Below are positions 31,582-43,260 of a DNA stretch of 64,000 bases, one piece after another. Every line of letters begins with the position of its first letter. Positions within the stretch are counted from its first letter, which is position 1. Under the pieces are notes generated by a model. The model was not told the DNA's origin. It was given only the letters and a program-made list of their open reading frames with translations, and did no database searches. Made by a program: the position numbers and the translations under genes. The stretch is taken from contig NZ_CP020773.1 in assembly GCF_002101335.1 (NCBI RefSeq), positions 2,356,001-2,420,000 of the forward strand, in the 5' to 3' direction. The DNA is from Staphylococcus lutrae. GTDB lineage: Bacteria; Bacillota; Bacilli; Staphylococcales; Staphylococcaceae.

Positions 31582-33381
31582 ATGTCACAGAAATTACCAA
31601 AGCGTTCAGAAGTTGTAATTGCAGAAACATGGGATTTAACAGATTTATATCCGAATTCACAGCGTTATGAACAAGCGATAGCCTGGTTATATCAAGACGC
31701 ACAGGTATTTAAAAAAGAATTTGAAGGTCAACTGAATACAGTAGAAACGATTGAAAAAGGTTTGAAACGATTTGAGCAGTTATTAATCGAATTAGATCGT
31801 GCAGGCAACTATGCAGAATTAATATCAAGTGTCGATACTTCAGATACTGAATGCCAACGTTTAAGCGCCCTATTTTATACAAATTACGGTAAAATTTTGA
31901 GTCAATTATCATTTGTTGAATCAGAATTACTTACACTTGATGATACTGTTATGCAACAAGCCATTTCAGAATTGGATTATGCACACTATTTGACACGTTT
32001 ACGTCAAAGACAACCTCATCAATTGCATCCTCAAGCTGAAGAAGCCTTAGCAAGTATGGCGCCAGCGTTACATAGTGCACGTGAAATCTATGGTACGACA
32101 AAAATGCTAGATATTGACTTTGGTACCTTTGAAGTAGAGGGTCAAACATATGATATGGACTATACAACATTTGAAGGTTACTATGAAGATCATGAAGATA
32201 CAGCGATACGTCGTGCAAGTTTTCGACATTTCAGTGATACGATAAAAAAATATGAACATACGACTGCAGCAGTTTATAATGCGCAAGTTCAACGTGAAAA
32301 GTTAGAGGCAGATTTACGTGGTTACAAGTCTGTTATCGATTATTTACTAGAAAGTCAAGATGTCACGTTAGAAATGTATCATCGTCAAATCGATTTAATT
32401 ATGTCTGATTTGGCACCGATTATGCGTAAGTATGCACAGTTAGTCAAACAAGCGCATCAATTAGATGAATTGAGATTTGAAGATTTAAAAGTTTCTTTAG
32501 ATCCTACGTTTGAACCAAGTATAACAATTGAGGCATCTAAAAAGTATATATTTGGTGCATTAGATGTGCTGGGACCAGAGTACGTGGAGATGTTAAATCA
32601 GGCTTATGATGATAGATGGATAGATTTTCCACAAAACAAAGGAAAAGATACGGGGGCTTATTGTGCAAGTCCGTATGCGTCACATAGCTACATTTTTATT
32701 TCTTGGACGGGCAAAATGACAGAAGCCTTTGTATTAGCGCATGAATTAGGACACGCAGGACATTTTACCTTTGCGCAAAAACATCAAAACTATTTACAAT
32801 CAGAAGCCTCGATGTACTTTATCGAAGCACCGTCAACGATGAATGAGATGCTCATGCTCAATTATTTATTTAAAAATAGTGAAAATCCGCGTTTTAAACG
32901 TTGGGCGATTACTTCTATTATTTCTCGTACGTATTACCACAACATGGTCACACATTTGTTAGAGGCAGCTTATCAACGCGAGGTGTATCAACGTGTGGAT
33001 CAAGGAGAATCGTTAAATGCCCCTATTTTAAATGACATTAAACGTAGCGTGCTTCAAGCGTTTTGGGGAGATACAGTCAAATTAACGGAGGGGGCGGAAT
33101 TGACATGGATGCGCCAACCACATTACTATATGGGATTGTATTCCTATACTTATTCAGCAGGTTTAACAATCGGTACGATGATGGCACAACGTATTAAAAA
33201 TGAAGGTACCCCTGCCGTTGAAGATTGGTTGAAAACATTAAGTGCTGGCGGTAGCGTTTCACCAATTGAACTTGCAAAAATTTCGGGTATTGATATTACG
33301 ACAGACCAACCGTTAAAAGATACTATTGCATATATTGGTGCACTCGTTGACGAATTAGAAAAACTTTCGACTGATATTTAA
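31582..33381 (+). CDS. pepF: Oligoendopeptidase F (M3B metallopeptidase)
   Basis: 599-residue cytosolic zinc peptidase that cleaves oligopeptides of about 7-17 residues. The zinc motif HELGH is at residues 387-391 (LAHELGHAGHFTFA), with the third ligand Glu in FIEAPSTMNEMLM about 25 residues later. The N-terminal M3 oligopeptidase domain (AETWDLTDLYPNSQRYEQA) is intact. AAGGAGG ribosome-binding site. In S. aureus this gene ends an opp-linked group and is followed by phoU/pst; here it stands alone and is followed convergently by a surface-adhesin gene. Confidence 0.96.
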   Translation: MSQKLPKRSEVVIAETWDLTDLYPNSQRYEQAIAWLYQDAQVFKKEFEGQLNTVETIEKGLKRFEQLLIELDRAGNYAELISSVDTSDTECQRLSALFYTNYGKILSQLSFVESELLTLDDTVMQQAISELDYAHYLTRLRQRQPHQLHPQAEEALASMAPALHSAREIYGTTKMLDIDFGTFEVEGQTYDMDYTTFEGYYEDHEDTAIRRASFRHFSDTIKKYEHTTAAVYNAQVQREKLEADLRGYKSVIDYLLESQDVTLEMYHRQIDLIMSDLAPIMRKYAQLVKQAHQLDELRFEDLKVSLDPTFEPSITIEASKKYIFGALDVLGPEYVEMLNQAYDDRWIDFPQNKGKDTGAYCASPYASHSYIFISWTGKMTEAFVLAHELGHAGHFTFAQKHQNYLQSEASMYFIEAPSTMNEMLMLNYLFKNSENPRFKRWAITSIISRTYYHNMVTHLLEAAYQREVYQRVDQGESLNAPILNDIKRSVLQAFWGDTVKLTEGAELTWMRQPHYYMGLYSYTYSAGLTIGTMMAQRIKNEGTPAVEDWLKTLSAGGSVSPIELAKISGIDITTDQPLKDTIAYIGALVDELEKLSTDI

Positions 33382-33400
33382 ATCAGTTTATAAATCATAA

Positions 33401-33434
33401 AAAGCAACGCGATTCTACGTAGTCGCGTTGCTTT
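33401..33434. terminator. Bidirectional terminator between pepF and the adhesin gene
   Basis: AAAGCAACGCGA pairs perfectly with TCGCGTTGCTTT, loop of 10 bases. It is 19 bases after pepF and 22 bases beyond the adhesin stop, so it can serve both convergent genes. Confidence 0.88.
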
Positions 33435-33455
33435 CCTTATACGATTTAATTTGCC

Positions 33456-36218
33456 TTATTTGCGTGCTTTTTTACGTCGAACGAATAATCCAACACCTAA
33501 TAAGAGACTTAAAAGTGCAACGTATGGTGTTGAAATATGTTCTCCCGTACCTGGTAAAACATCATGTTTGTTTTCATCATCAGCCTTTTTATTTTCAGGT
33601 ATCTGAGGTTGCTCTGGTGTTTCAGGCTTTTCAGGCATCTGAGGTTGCTCTGGTGTTTCAGGCTTTTCAGGTATCTGAGGCTGTTCTGGAACTTCAGGCT
33701 TTTCAGGTGTCTGAGGCTGTTCTGGCGTTTCAGGTTTTTCAGGCATCTGAGGCTGTTCTGGCATTTCAGGTTTTTCAGGCATCTGAGGTTGTTCTGGAAC
33801 TTCAGGTTTTTCAGGCATCTGAGGTTGTTCTGGAACTTCAGGTTTTTCAGGTATCTGAGGTTGCTCTGGCATTCCAGGTTTTTCAGGCATCTGAGGTTGC
33901 TCTGGCATTTCAGGTTCTTCGCCACCCCAATTTTTAAGTGGGAAGAATCCAGCATCGATGGTCATATCATCTTGAGTGACTGTAATATTAGCAATGCGAC
34001 CATCAGAATCTTTATCCGTACGTGCCGTCGTATGTTTACTTGTCGGTTCGTAACCTTCTGGTGTTGTAAAAATCACCTGGTATTTGCCGGGCGCAACATG
34101 ATGAAATGCATAATGTCCATTTGAATCGCTAGTTGTTGTAGCAATCACTGTACCTTTCTCGTCAACAAGTGAGATATGCACATCAGTCAAACCGACTTCT
34201 CCATCATTTTGAACGCCGTTATGATCGCCGTCAATCCATACAAAATCCCCGATTGTGTAGCGAGGTGAATCTTCTTCTGTGCTTTGTATGCCCATATGGC
34301 TACCGTGAGGATTTTTTTGAGATGTGTTCAAATCAATAACCAATGGAGAACGACTATGATGCGTTGGTGGCGTGATGTCTAGCGTGTCTTCTTCGATAGT
34401 GGTCTGCGTGCCTTCAAGTGAACCACGTTCTGTTCCTAATTGACTGATTGTATCAACGGTATGTGTATCGGTAATTTCTTCTAACACGCCTATTTGCTCT
34501 CCACGCACATCAAGTTCCAATGTTTCATCAAATTCTAATAAATTGTTTTCTGTTGTGTACGCCATTGTATCTTCAATTGTTTCAATCTCATCATAGTGAC
34601 CGTGTCCATAATCATTGCCTGAAGCACTATTTAAAATGATTAAGTGACTATCATATTGTTCTTCTATTGTCCCTGTCGCTTGATAAGTGACTGCCGGAGC
34701 AACAGTATCTTGGACAGTATCAATCACTGGACTGAATTCAATGATAGGTGTCGCTGGCAAGTCTTTTCCTTCACCATTTGCCTTGTTTGAGTAAAAAACA
34801 ACACCATTATCCCAAGTGAGATTAAAAGATTGTGGAGAAGTTGCTGAATAATAATATTGTGAATCGTTGTTGTATTTATAGTATCCAGTAGCATTTGTTG
34901 TAAATGTCAGTTGATCGGTATCGCCATTGTAAAATCCTTTATAACGAATAACATATTCTTTACCATTGAAGGAATCGATATTCATCGTATATCCATTAGA
35001 GTTCACGGATACGGATTTTCCATTATTAGTCGTAGTTTGTGTCACAGGCGTTACTTTTTTGAATAAAGAAGTATTGTTAACATCGGCATATACACTTTCA
35101 GCTAGTGGTTCTGTACCTAGATATTCATACAACTCGACCTCTCCTATTTTACTTGTGTCATTATTCTGACCGTTTTTCATCATTCCTGTTAGTGTCACGG
35201 ATGTTAACGGTGTAGAAGAAGGTTTAAAATAAGCAAAGTGTGTGAAAGTTTGCTCAGCTTTAGATAATGAATCGATTCTACCAATAAGTGTTGTGTTTTT
35301 GACATTTTTTACACCGTTTAAGTAGATAACATTAACGTGATCGTTTTGTGTGACATGAGAACCTAAAGTGGATTGGACAGTGATATTGCCTTGTTTTTGC
35401 ACGTGGATCGGATTGATAAATAGGTTTAATGAAAGGTTTGCAGTCACATCTTTTTTAGTAGCCATATAATCCGTAAAATAGTAGCGTATACGATTTTGAT
35501 CAAGTACTTCACCATAGGCAATCACTTGATTACTGCTATCTAAAATTTGTGGCACTTTTTTAATTGTTGAAACACCGTAAGTATCTACGTTCTGACTTAA
35601 AGTGAATTCAAAATAATCATGTGGTTTGATCTCGTCTTCAAATTTCCATTCATACTTTAACGTTATCCGTTGTGCCTGGTGTGGGTTTACTGTTTGCTTT
35701 TCATTTGGGTTTTCGATTGAACTGTTCGTAACTTTCACTTTGCTTGTTACATTTTGTCCTTTTTCAATGTTAGTAGCAACAGTATGATAATTGTTTGTTC
35801 GATTGACTATGTTCTTATTAATAGGCGCTTGTAAGCGGGATTCCGTATTTTGTGTTGTAACAGTGTGATCGATGACATTGTTTTGTGGTGTTAAATCAAT
35901 AGCTTTTTGACTTGTGTCTTCTGCCCGTACTTCTATAGGTTGTTGTGTCAATGATGTTTCATTGTCAATGTGTGTTTGTGATAGTTTATTAAATGGTACG
36001 ATAGCTTGCCCATCCGTCGTTGTTTGTTCTGTTGCATTTATATTTGTAAGTGAATGACCCGTTGTTTCAGTGTCATTTTGGCTTTGATTTTCAGTGTTTG
36101 ATGCATCGGATGCATGTGCTTCTTTTGCTTCTCCCAAAATAAAAGTAGCACCTAAAAGTAGAGATGCTACACCTAACTTATGCTTTCTAATACTGTAGAT
36201 TTGTCTATTTTTTTTCAT
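33456..36218 (-). CDS. YSIRK/LPXTG adhesin with FnBP-like, SdrB-like and Pro-rich regions
   Basis: 920-residue cell-wall-anchored protein. It has a YSIRK signal (IYSIRKHKLGVASLLLG; cleavage after AHA, residue 36), a Ser/Thr/Asn-rich linker and a fibrinogen-binding-type A region (about 180-520). About 520-650 holds repeats like fibronectin-binding protein (NYD-like GHYDEIETIEDT; GTERGSLEGTQTTIEEDT; GSHMGIQSTEED). One SdrD/CNA-B-type domain follows (YTIGDFVWIDGDHNGVQNDGE, about 651-762), then nine 12-residue PExPEQPQxPEK repeats (769-876) and LPGTG (888-892) with a hydrophobic stretch and RRKKARK. This combination recalls S. pseudintermedius Sps proteins; the ligand (fibrinogen, fibronectin) is inference. 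An AAGGGAAG ribosome-binding site precedes it. It occupies the place of pst genes in S. aureus. Confidence 0.9.
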   Translation of the reverse strand: MKKNRQIYSIRKHKLGVASLLLGATFILGEAKEAHASDASNTENQSQNDTETTGHSLTNINATEQTTTDGQAIVPFNKLSQTHIDNETSLTQQPIEVRAEDTSQKAIDLTPQNNVIDHTVTTQNTESRLQAPINKNIVNRTNNYHTVATNIEKGQNVTSKVKVTNSSIENPNEKQTVNPHQAQRITLKYEWKFEDEIKPHDYFEFTLSQNVDTYGVSTIKKVPQILDSSNQVIAYGEVLDQNRIRYYFTDYMATKKDVTANLSLNLFINPIHVQKQGNITVQSTLGSHVTQNDHVNVIYLNGVKNVKNTTLIGRIDSLSKAEQTFTHFAYFKPSSTPLTSVTLTGMMKNGQNNDTSKIGEVELYEYLGTEPLAESVYADVNNTSLFKKVTPVTQTTTNNGKSVSVNSNGYTMNIDSFNGKEYVIRYKGFYNGDTDQLTFTTNATGYYKYNNDSQYYYSATSPQSFNLTWDNGVVFYSNKANGEGKDLPATPIIEFSPVIDTVQDTVAPAVTYQATGTIEEQYDSHLIILNSASGNDYGHGHYDEIETIEDTMAYTTENNLLEFDETLELDVRGEQIGVLEEITDTHTVDTISQLGTERGSLEGTQTTIEEDTLDITPPTHHSRSPLVIDLNTSQKNPHGSHMGIQSTEEDSPRYTIGDFVWIDGDHNGVQNDGEVGLTDVHISLVDEKGTVIATTTSDSNGHYAFHHVAPGKYQVIFTTPEGYEPTSKHTTARTDKDSDGRIANITVTQDDMTIDAGFFPLKNWGGEEPEMPEQPQMPEKPGMPEQPQIPEKPEVPEQPQMPEKPEVPEQPQMPEKPEMPEQPQMPEKPETPEQPQTPEKPEVPEQPQIPEKPETPEQPQMPEKPETPEQPQIPENKKADDENKHDVLPGTGEHISTPYVALLSLLLGVGLFVRRKKARK
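33591..33914 (-). repeat. Nine 36-bp tandem repeats (Pro-rich wall-spanning region)
   Basis: Nine consecutive 36-bp units encode PExPEQPQxPEK with x mostly Met, Val, Thr or Ile. All units keep length and frame. Third positions vary little, so units are recent copies and copy number probably varies between strains. Long plus-strand frames through this block are shadows of its periodicity. Confidence 0.92.
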
Positions 36219-36422
36219 AATTCTTCCCTTATTATTTATTTGTTAATCAATAATTTTATTAACTAGACGAAATTATATCCTTATGAAAAACAAAGTGCAA
36301 CAGTAAAAGCTCGAGTTAATAGAATGTTAATAAATATCAAGTTATAGTTAATATTTAAATAAGCATCACTTAAATAAAAGTTAGAGACTTCTGAAAATTT
36401 ACACTTTAATAGAAATAACACA

Positions 36423-36457
36423 AAAAAGCAGACATCACTGATTGATATCTGCTTTTT
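36423..36457 (-). terminator. Terminator after cvfB
   Basis: AAAAAGCAGACATC pairs with GATATCTGCTTTTT (one mismatch). On the minus strand it follows cvfB by 37 bases and ends in T residues. Confidence 0.82.
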
Positions 36458-36493
36458 ATCGTATAAGGGTGTCAAAACGTCATTTAAGCTGTA

Positions 36494-37396
36494 TTATTCA
36501 CTATCGTGACGCGCCCATCCTTTTTTAGTAAGTGTTATTTTCCCTGTCTCAATATTAATAAGACGCTGTTTATATAAATGACCAATCGCACGTTTAAATG
36601 AACCTTTACTCATATTAAACACTTCTTTAATGGCTTCGGGGCTTGATTTGTCCCAGAAAGGTAACGTACCATCGTACTCGACTAATAAATCGAATATTTT
36701 TTCGCCATCATCGTCAAGTCGTTCGTGTGCAAGTGGCAAAAATGAACCGTTCAATTCTCCTTTTTCATTGACGCCGATAATACGAACTGTCAATTCTTGA
36801 CCGAGACGCGGTTCTTCTTTACGTTCAGATTCATGGACAAATATTTTATACCCCTCTTCTGACAATAAAAATGTACCGACACGTAATAAACGATATGGGC
36901 GTGCTTTAATCAGCTGATTGCGTAATGTATCGTCTTTTACGGGCGTGAACATTTGTTGGACAGTCGTTTCAGAAGCCAATCGTGCAAACATTTGTCTCTC
37001 ACGATCTATTCGCAGTGTACATAATACGTAATCCCCTTTTTCTGGCCATAATGTTTTTATTTTTGGTAGGTCTTCCCATGGGATGAGCACTTCACGTGGC
37101 AAACCAACATCTAATCGAGCGCCATCTCGATCTGTGCTTAGGACACGTACAAAGTCGTAACGCCCCACCGTAATATCAGGCATATTTTGAGTTGCAAATA
37201 AATCGCCTGAACGGTTTGGATATATAAAAAAGCTATAAGACTCCCCTATTTCTAATGTTTCATCTGCTTTAACTTCAGATGCATTTAATTTTATTTTTTC
37301 TTGATTCGGGCCTTCTAAGTGATAAGTAGAACCTTCAAGTGACTTCACTTTTAAAAATTCTATTGTCCCAATAATTTCATTTTCTTTAAATGACAT
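36494..37396 (-). CDS. cvfB: S1-domain RNA-binding virulence regulator CvfB
   Basis: 300-residue protein with tandem S1-like OB domains and a C-terminal winged helix (DKSSPEAIKEVFNMSKGSFKRAIGHLYKQ). It corresponds to CvfB/YitL, which binds RNA and supports agr and exoprotein expression in S. aureus. The frame is open to 37468, but GAGGAG at 37404-37409 (coding strand) places translation at the ATG at 37396, giving MSFKENEIIGTIEFL and exactly the S. aureus length. Landmarks are FFIYPNRSGDLFATQNMPDI and DRDGARLDVGLPREVLIPWEDLP. Single gene, divergent from the ABC-F gene. Confidence 0.94.
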   Translation of the reverse strand: MSFKENEIIGTIEFLKVKSLEGSTYHLEGPNQEKIKLNASEVKADETLEIGESYSFFIYPNRSGDLFATQNMPDITVGRYDFVRVLSTDRDGARLDVGLPREVLIPWEDLPKIKTLWPEKGDYVLCTLRIDRERQMFARLASETTVQQMFTPVKDDTLRNQLIKARPYRLLRVGTFLLSEEGYKIFVHESERKEEPRLGQELTVRIIGVNEKGELNGSFLPLAHERLDDDGEKIFDLLVEYDGTLPFWDKSSPEAIKEVFNMSKGSFKRAIGHLYKQRLINIETGKITLTKKGWARHDSE

Positions 37397-37649
37397 AACG
37401 TACTCCTCTTTAATAAAGTTATTTCTATTATAGCATGCTAAAGAAGTATAAGCAGTGAAATTTTTCAATTAAAAGTGACTGACAATGATTTGTATGCATG
37501 TTAAACGATTTAAATGGCATATTATATGGAGAAACACGACAATAAATTAAAATAGGAATAAGTATTGAATTTAAGATAGAAATTAGATTTATAAGGGGTC
37601 TCATGATATAATGCATCCATTAGAATAATTGAATTAAAGGAGAAAATGC

Positions 37650-39260
37650 ATGTTACAAGTAACAGATGTAAGTTTACGTTTTGGTGACCGTAAATTGTTT
37701 GAAGATGTAAATATTAAATTTACACCGGGCAATTGTTATGGTTTGATTGGTGCAAATGGTGCTGGAAAATCAACTTTTTTAAAAATTTTATCTGGTGAGA
37801 TTGATTCGCAAACGGGTCATGTTTCGTTAGGAAAAGATGAACGTTTAGCTGTATTAAAGCAAGATCATTTTGCCCATGAGGATGAACGTGTCTTAGATGT
37901 GGTCATGAAAGGACATGAACGCCTTTTTGAAGTAATGAAAGAAAAAGATGCGATTTATATGAAGCCCGATTTTAGTGATGAAGACGGTATTCGTGCTGCA
38001 GAACTTGAAGGTGAATTTGCAGAAATGAATGGGTGGAATGCTGAGTCTGATGCAGCGACATTGTTATCAGGTCTCGGAATCGGTACGGCACTCCATGATA
38101 AAACAATGGCAGAATTAGAAAATAACCAAAAAGTAAAAGTCCTGCTTGCTCAAAGCTTATTTGGTGAACCTGATGTGCTTTTACTGGATGAACCGACAAA
38201 CGGCTTGGATATTCAAGCAATCAGTTGGTTAGAGGATTTTTTAATTAACTTTGAGAATACTGTTATTGTCGTTTCACATGATCGACACTTTTTAAATAAC
38301 GTTTGTACGCACATTGCAGACTTAGATTTTGGAAAAATTAAAATCTATGTTGGAAACTACGACTTTTGGTATCAATCAAGCCAATTAGCGCAAAAAATGG
38401 CTCAAGATCAAAATAAGAAAAAAGAAGAAAAAATTAAAGAATTACAAGATTTTATCGCACGTTTCTCTGCCAATGCTTCAAAATCTAAGCAAGCGACAAG
38501 TCGTAAAAAGCAACTTGAGAAGATTGAATTAGATGACATTCAACCTTCTTCACGTCGTTATCCATTTGTGAAGTTTACGCCAGAAAGAGAAATTGGAAAT
38601 GATTTGCTTTTTGTTGAAAACTTGTCTAAAACGATTGATGGTGAAAAAGTGTTGGACGGATTGACGTTCACGATGAATCCAAATGATAAAGCCATTCTAA
38701 TGAGTGAGAGTGAAATCGCAAAAACGACGTTACTCAAAATCTTAGCTGGTGAGATGGAGCCAGATGAAGGGGCTTATAAATGGGGAGTAACGACGTCTCA
38801 AAGTTATTTCCCTAAAGATAATTCGGCGTTTTTTGAAGGTGTAGAGTTGAATTTAGTCGATTGGTTGCGCCAATATGCACCGGAAGATGAGCAAACGGAA
38901 ACCTTTTTACGTGGCTTCTTAGGTCGTATGTTATTCAGTGGTGAAGAAGTAAAGAAAAAAGCGAGCGTGTTATCTGGGGGAGAAAAAGTGCGTTGCATGT
39001 TAAGTAAGATGATGTTATCAAGTGCAAACGTATTATTATTGGATGAACCTACGAATCACCTAGACTTAGAAAGTATTACTTCTGTCAATGATGGATTAAA
39101 ATCGTTTAAAGGTTCAATGATTTTTACATCTCACGATTTTGAGTTTATCAATACGATCGCAAATCGTGTTATCGATATTGATGTGCCTAGTGGTTTATCT
39201 AAAGAAATCACTTATGAGGCATACCTTGAAGAAAAAGGCATCTTAAAATCAAAAGCGTAA
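37650..39260 (+). CDS. ABC-F family ATPase (YkpA/YbiT-like) with one degenerate ATP site
   Basis: 536-residue cytosolic protein with two ATP-binding cassettes and no membrane segments, joined by the charged linker of ABC-F proteins (QDQNKKKEEKIKELQDF...SKQATSRKKQLEKIE). NBD1 has Walker A GANGAGKST (34-42) and Walker B LLLDEPTNGLD, but its signature reads LENNQKVKV instead of LSGGQ (about 154-162). NBD2 has LSGGEKVR (441-448) and LLLDEPTNHLD, but its P-loop is MSESEIAKTTL (351-361). ABC-F proteins act on the ribosome; antibiotic resistance is not implied. An AAAGGAG ribosome-binding site. Same position as in S. aureus, upstream of the lysine operon. Confidence 0.9.
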   Translation: MLQVTDVSLRFGDRKLFEDVNIKFTPGNCYGLIGANGAGKSTFLKILSGEIDSQTGHVSLGKDERLAVLKQDHFAHEDERVLDVVMKGHERLFEVMKEKDAIYMKPDFSDEDGIRAAELEGEFAEMNGWNAESDAATLLSGLGIGTALHDKTMAELENNQKVKVLLAQSLFGEPDVLLLDEPTNGLDIQAISWLEDFLINFENTVIVVSHDRHFLNNVCTHIADLDFGKIKIYVGNYDFWYQSSQLAQKMAQDQNKKKEEKIKELQDFIARFSANASKSKQATSRKKQLEKIELDDIQPSSRRYPFVKFTPEREIGNDLLFVENLSKTIDGEKVLDGLTFTMNPNDKAILMSESEIAKTTLLKILAGEMEPDEGAYKWGVTTSQSYFPKDNSAFFEGVELNLVDWLRQYAPEDEQTETFLRGFLGRMLFSGEEVKKKASVLSGGEKVRCMLSKMMLSSANVLLLDEPTNHLDLESITSVNDGLKSFKGSMIFTSHDFEFINTIANRVIDIDVPSGLSKEITYEAYLEEKGILKSKA

Positions 39261-39497
39261 CATGTCATTCAATATGACTGATGATAATCCTGATAAGTGT
39301 CAATGAAAAAGCTTGTGCGAATACATCCATGTCAAAACCAAATTTCTGACATGGATGATTTTCATATTGTGGGGTTGGCCGTGGCTTTCTTTAAAATGTC
39401 AAACTTTATATGGTTGTTGATGTGCGTAAATTAATCACTGTTTCCCCTTCTTTATTCATCTGTGCATTTTTAATTTTTAAACTTTTTGACTTTTCTG
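39261..39497 (+). other. Intergenic stretch downstream of the ABC-F gene
   Basis: Contains a weak inverted repeat ATCCATGTCA (39325-39334) / TGACATGGAT (39347-39356) followed by GATTTTC, a possible terminator. Nothing else is recognised. In S. aureus lysC lies between this ABC-F gene and asd; no trace of an aspartokinase frame is seen here. Confidence 0.5.
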
Positions 39498-39526
39498 TTT
39501 ACAGAATGAGGGTTTCTATGTATAAT
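39498..39526 (+). promoter_or_regulatory. Promoter of the lysine operon
   Basis: TTTACA (39498-39503), 17-base spacer, TATAAT (39521-39526). Transcription would start near 39533, about 20 bases before the lysine riboswitch. Confidence 0.75.
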
Positions 39527-39551
39527 GAAATGCATAATAATTGAATAGTTA

Positions 39552-39726
39552 CTGATGAGGCGCATCAATCATAAGTAGATATATAGAAGTCATGTCTGCA
39601 AGCATGATATATCGAAAGGGTGAGATGCCGAAATGAACAGTATTGCAGTTACGCGTTCGTTGGATTCTATGGTTAAGAGCTGAGAATCTGTCATTATTGT
39701 TAAAATAATGGAGTGCATCACTTGTA
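39552..39726 (+). ncRNA. Lysine riboswitch (L-box)
   Basis: Conserved L-box blocks occur in order: GATGAGGCGCATC...AAGTA at the 5' end, CGAAAGGGTGAGATGCCGAAATG in the middle (as GAAAGGG and GCCGAAA), and TGGAGTGCATCA at the 3' end, closing P1 (TGATG/CATCA). The layout matches the B. subtilis lysC leader. ACTTGT (39720-39725) can pair with ACAAGT (39737-39742), an antiterminator that excludes the terminator below. Lysine binding should stabilise P1 and cause termination. Here it precedes asd directly, not lysC. Confidence 0.93.
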
Positions 39727-39736
39727 TATAACAGAA

Positions 39737-39766
39737 ACAAGTTCGCACGCCGAGCTTGTTTTTTTT
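39737..39766 (+). terminator. L-box-controlled terminator
   Basis: ACAAGTTCG pairs with CGAGCTTGT over CACGC, followed by eight T. The 5' arm overlaps the antiterminator partner ACAAGT. Confidence 0.9.
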
Positions 39767-39922
39767 CAACTATTTCAATGTGAAGTGCTTTGTTATCATT
39801 GCACGTATGCTGTTGATTCAACACGTATTCATTGTACGAAGTTGAAACATAAACAGGTGCAACAATTATTATTAGAATAATATGAATATTAAATTTTTGT
39901 ATTTAAAATGGAGTGAATGGGA

Positions 39923-42511
<2,589 letters not shown>

Positions 42512-42528
42512 AGGAGTGTCGGAATAAA

Positions 42529-43248
42529 ATGGTTAAAAATTTTTCAGCTGAAGAAATCATTCAATATATCAGTGATGCGAAGAAATCAACCCCATTAAAA
42601 GTCTATGTGAACGGTGTGTTTGATCAAATTCAATTTCCAGATCAATTTAAAGTTTTTGGTTCAGAAGACTCAAAAGTTATTTTTTGTGAAGCGAGTGATT
42701 GGAAAACGTTTTATGAAGCAAATCAATCCTCTTTCACAGAGGTAGAAATTGAAATGGATCGACGTAACTCGGCGATTCCGTTAAAAGATTTAACAAATGT
42801 CAATGCGAGAATTGAGCCCGGTGCTTTTATTCGAGAGCACGCAGTCATTGGTGATGGCGCAATTGTCATGATGGGTGCAACCATTAATATTGGTGCTGTT
42901 GTAGGTGAAGGAACAATGATTGATATGAATGCAACACTGGGTGGTCGTGCAATGACGGGTAAAAATGTTCACGTTGGTGCCGGTGCGGTTTTAGCCGGAG
43001 TAATTGAGCCTCCAAGTGCATCCCCTGTTGTGATTGAAGACGATGTGTTAATTGGTGCGAATGCAGTGATTCTTGAAGGTGTTCGGGTTGGTGCCGGTGC
43101 TATCGTTGCTGCGGGTGCAATTGTCACACAAGATGTGCCAGCGGGTGCTGTTGTTGCGGGTACACCAGCCAGAGTCATCAAACAAGCACATGAAGTTGAA
43201 GATTCTAAACATGAAATTGTAGCTGCATTGCGTCAATTAAATCAGTAA
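42529..43248 (+). CDS. dapD: Tetrahydrodipicolinate N-acetyltransferase
   Basis: 239-residue left-handed beta-helix acyltransferase. A short alpha/beta N-domain (about 1-90) precedes hexapeptide repeats (about 90-215; [58 protein letters not shown]). Firmicute members (also called DapH) use acetyl-CoA, which fits the N-acetyl-diaminopimelate deacetylase encoded next. AAAGGAG ribosome-binding site. A hairpin with T tract at 43261-43287 follows the stop and may reduce read-through. Confidence 0.96.
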   Translation: MVKNFSAEEIIQYISDAKKSTPLKVYVNGVFDQIQFPDQFKVFGSEDSKVIFCEASDWKTFYEANQSSFTEVEIEMDRRNSAIPLKDLTNVNARIEPGAFIREHAVIGDGAIVMMGATINIGAVVGEGTMIDMNATLGGRAMTGKNVHVGAGAVLAGVIEPPSASPVVIEDDVLIGANAVILEGVRVGAGAIVAAGAIVTQDVPAGAVVAGTPARVIKQAHEVEDSKHEIVAALRQLNQ

Positions 43249-43260
43249 GTCATGTGAATA

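Noticed and set aside
33591..33914. Regularly spaced repeats that might suggest a CRISPR array
   Set aside because: Units are contiguous, in frame with a cell-wall protein and have no unique spacers; no cas genes are present.
33428..34124. Two long plus-strand frames (169 and 186 codons) opposite the adhesin's repeat region
   Set aside because: They arise from the 36-bp periodicity of the proline-rich repeats, have no ribosome-binding site, and encode repetitive Leu/Phe/Arg strings. The minus-strand gene has signal, domains and LPGTG.
36385..36399. CodY-box-like sequence upstream of the adhesin
   Set aside because: Only about 12 of 15 positions match and it is about 170 bases from the start codon, which is common by chance in AT-rich DNA.
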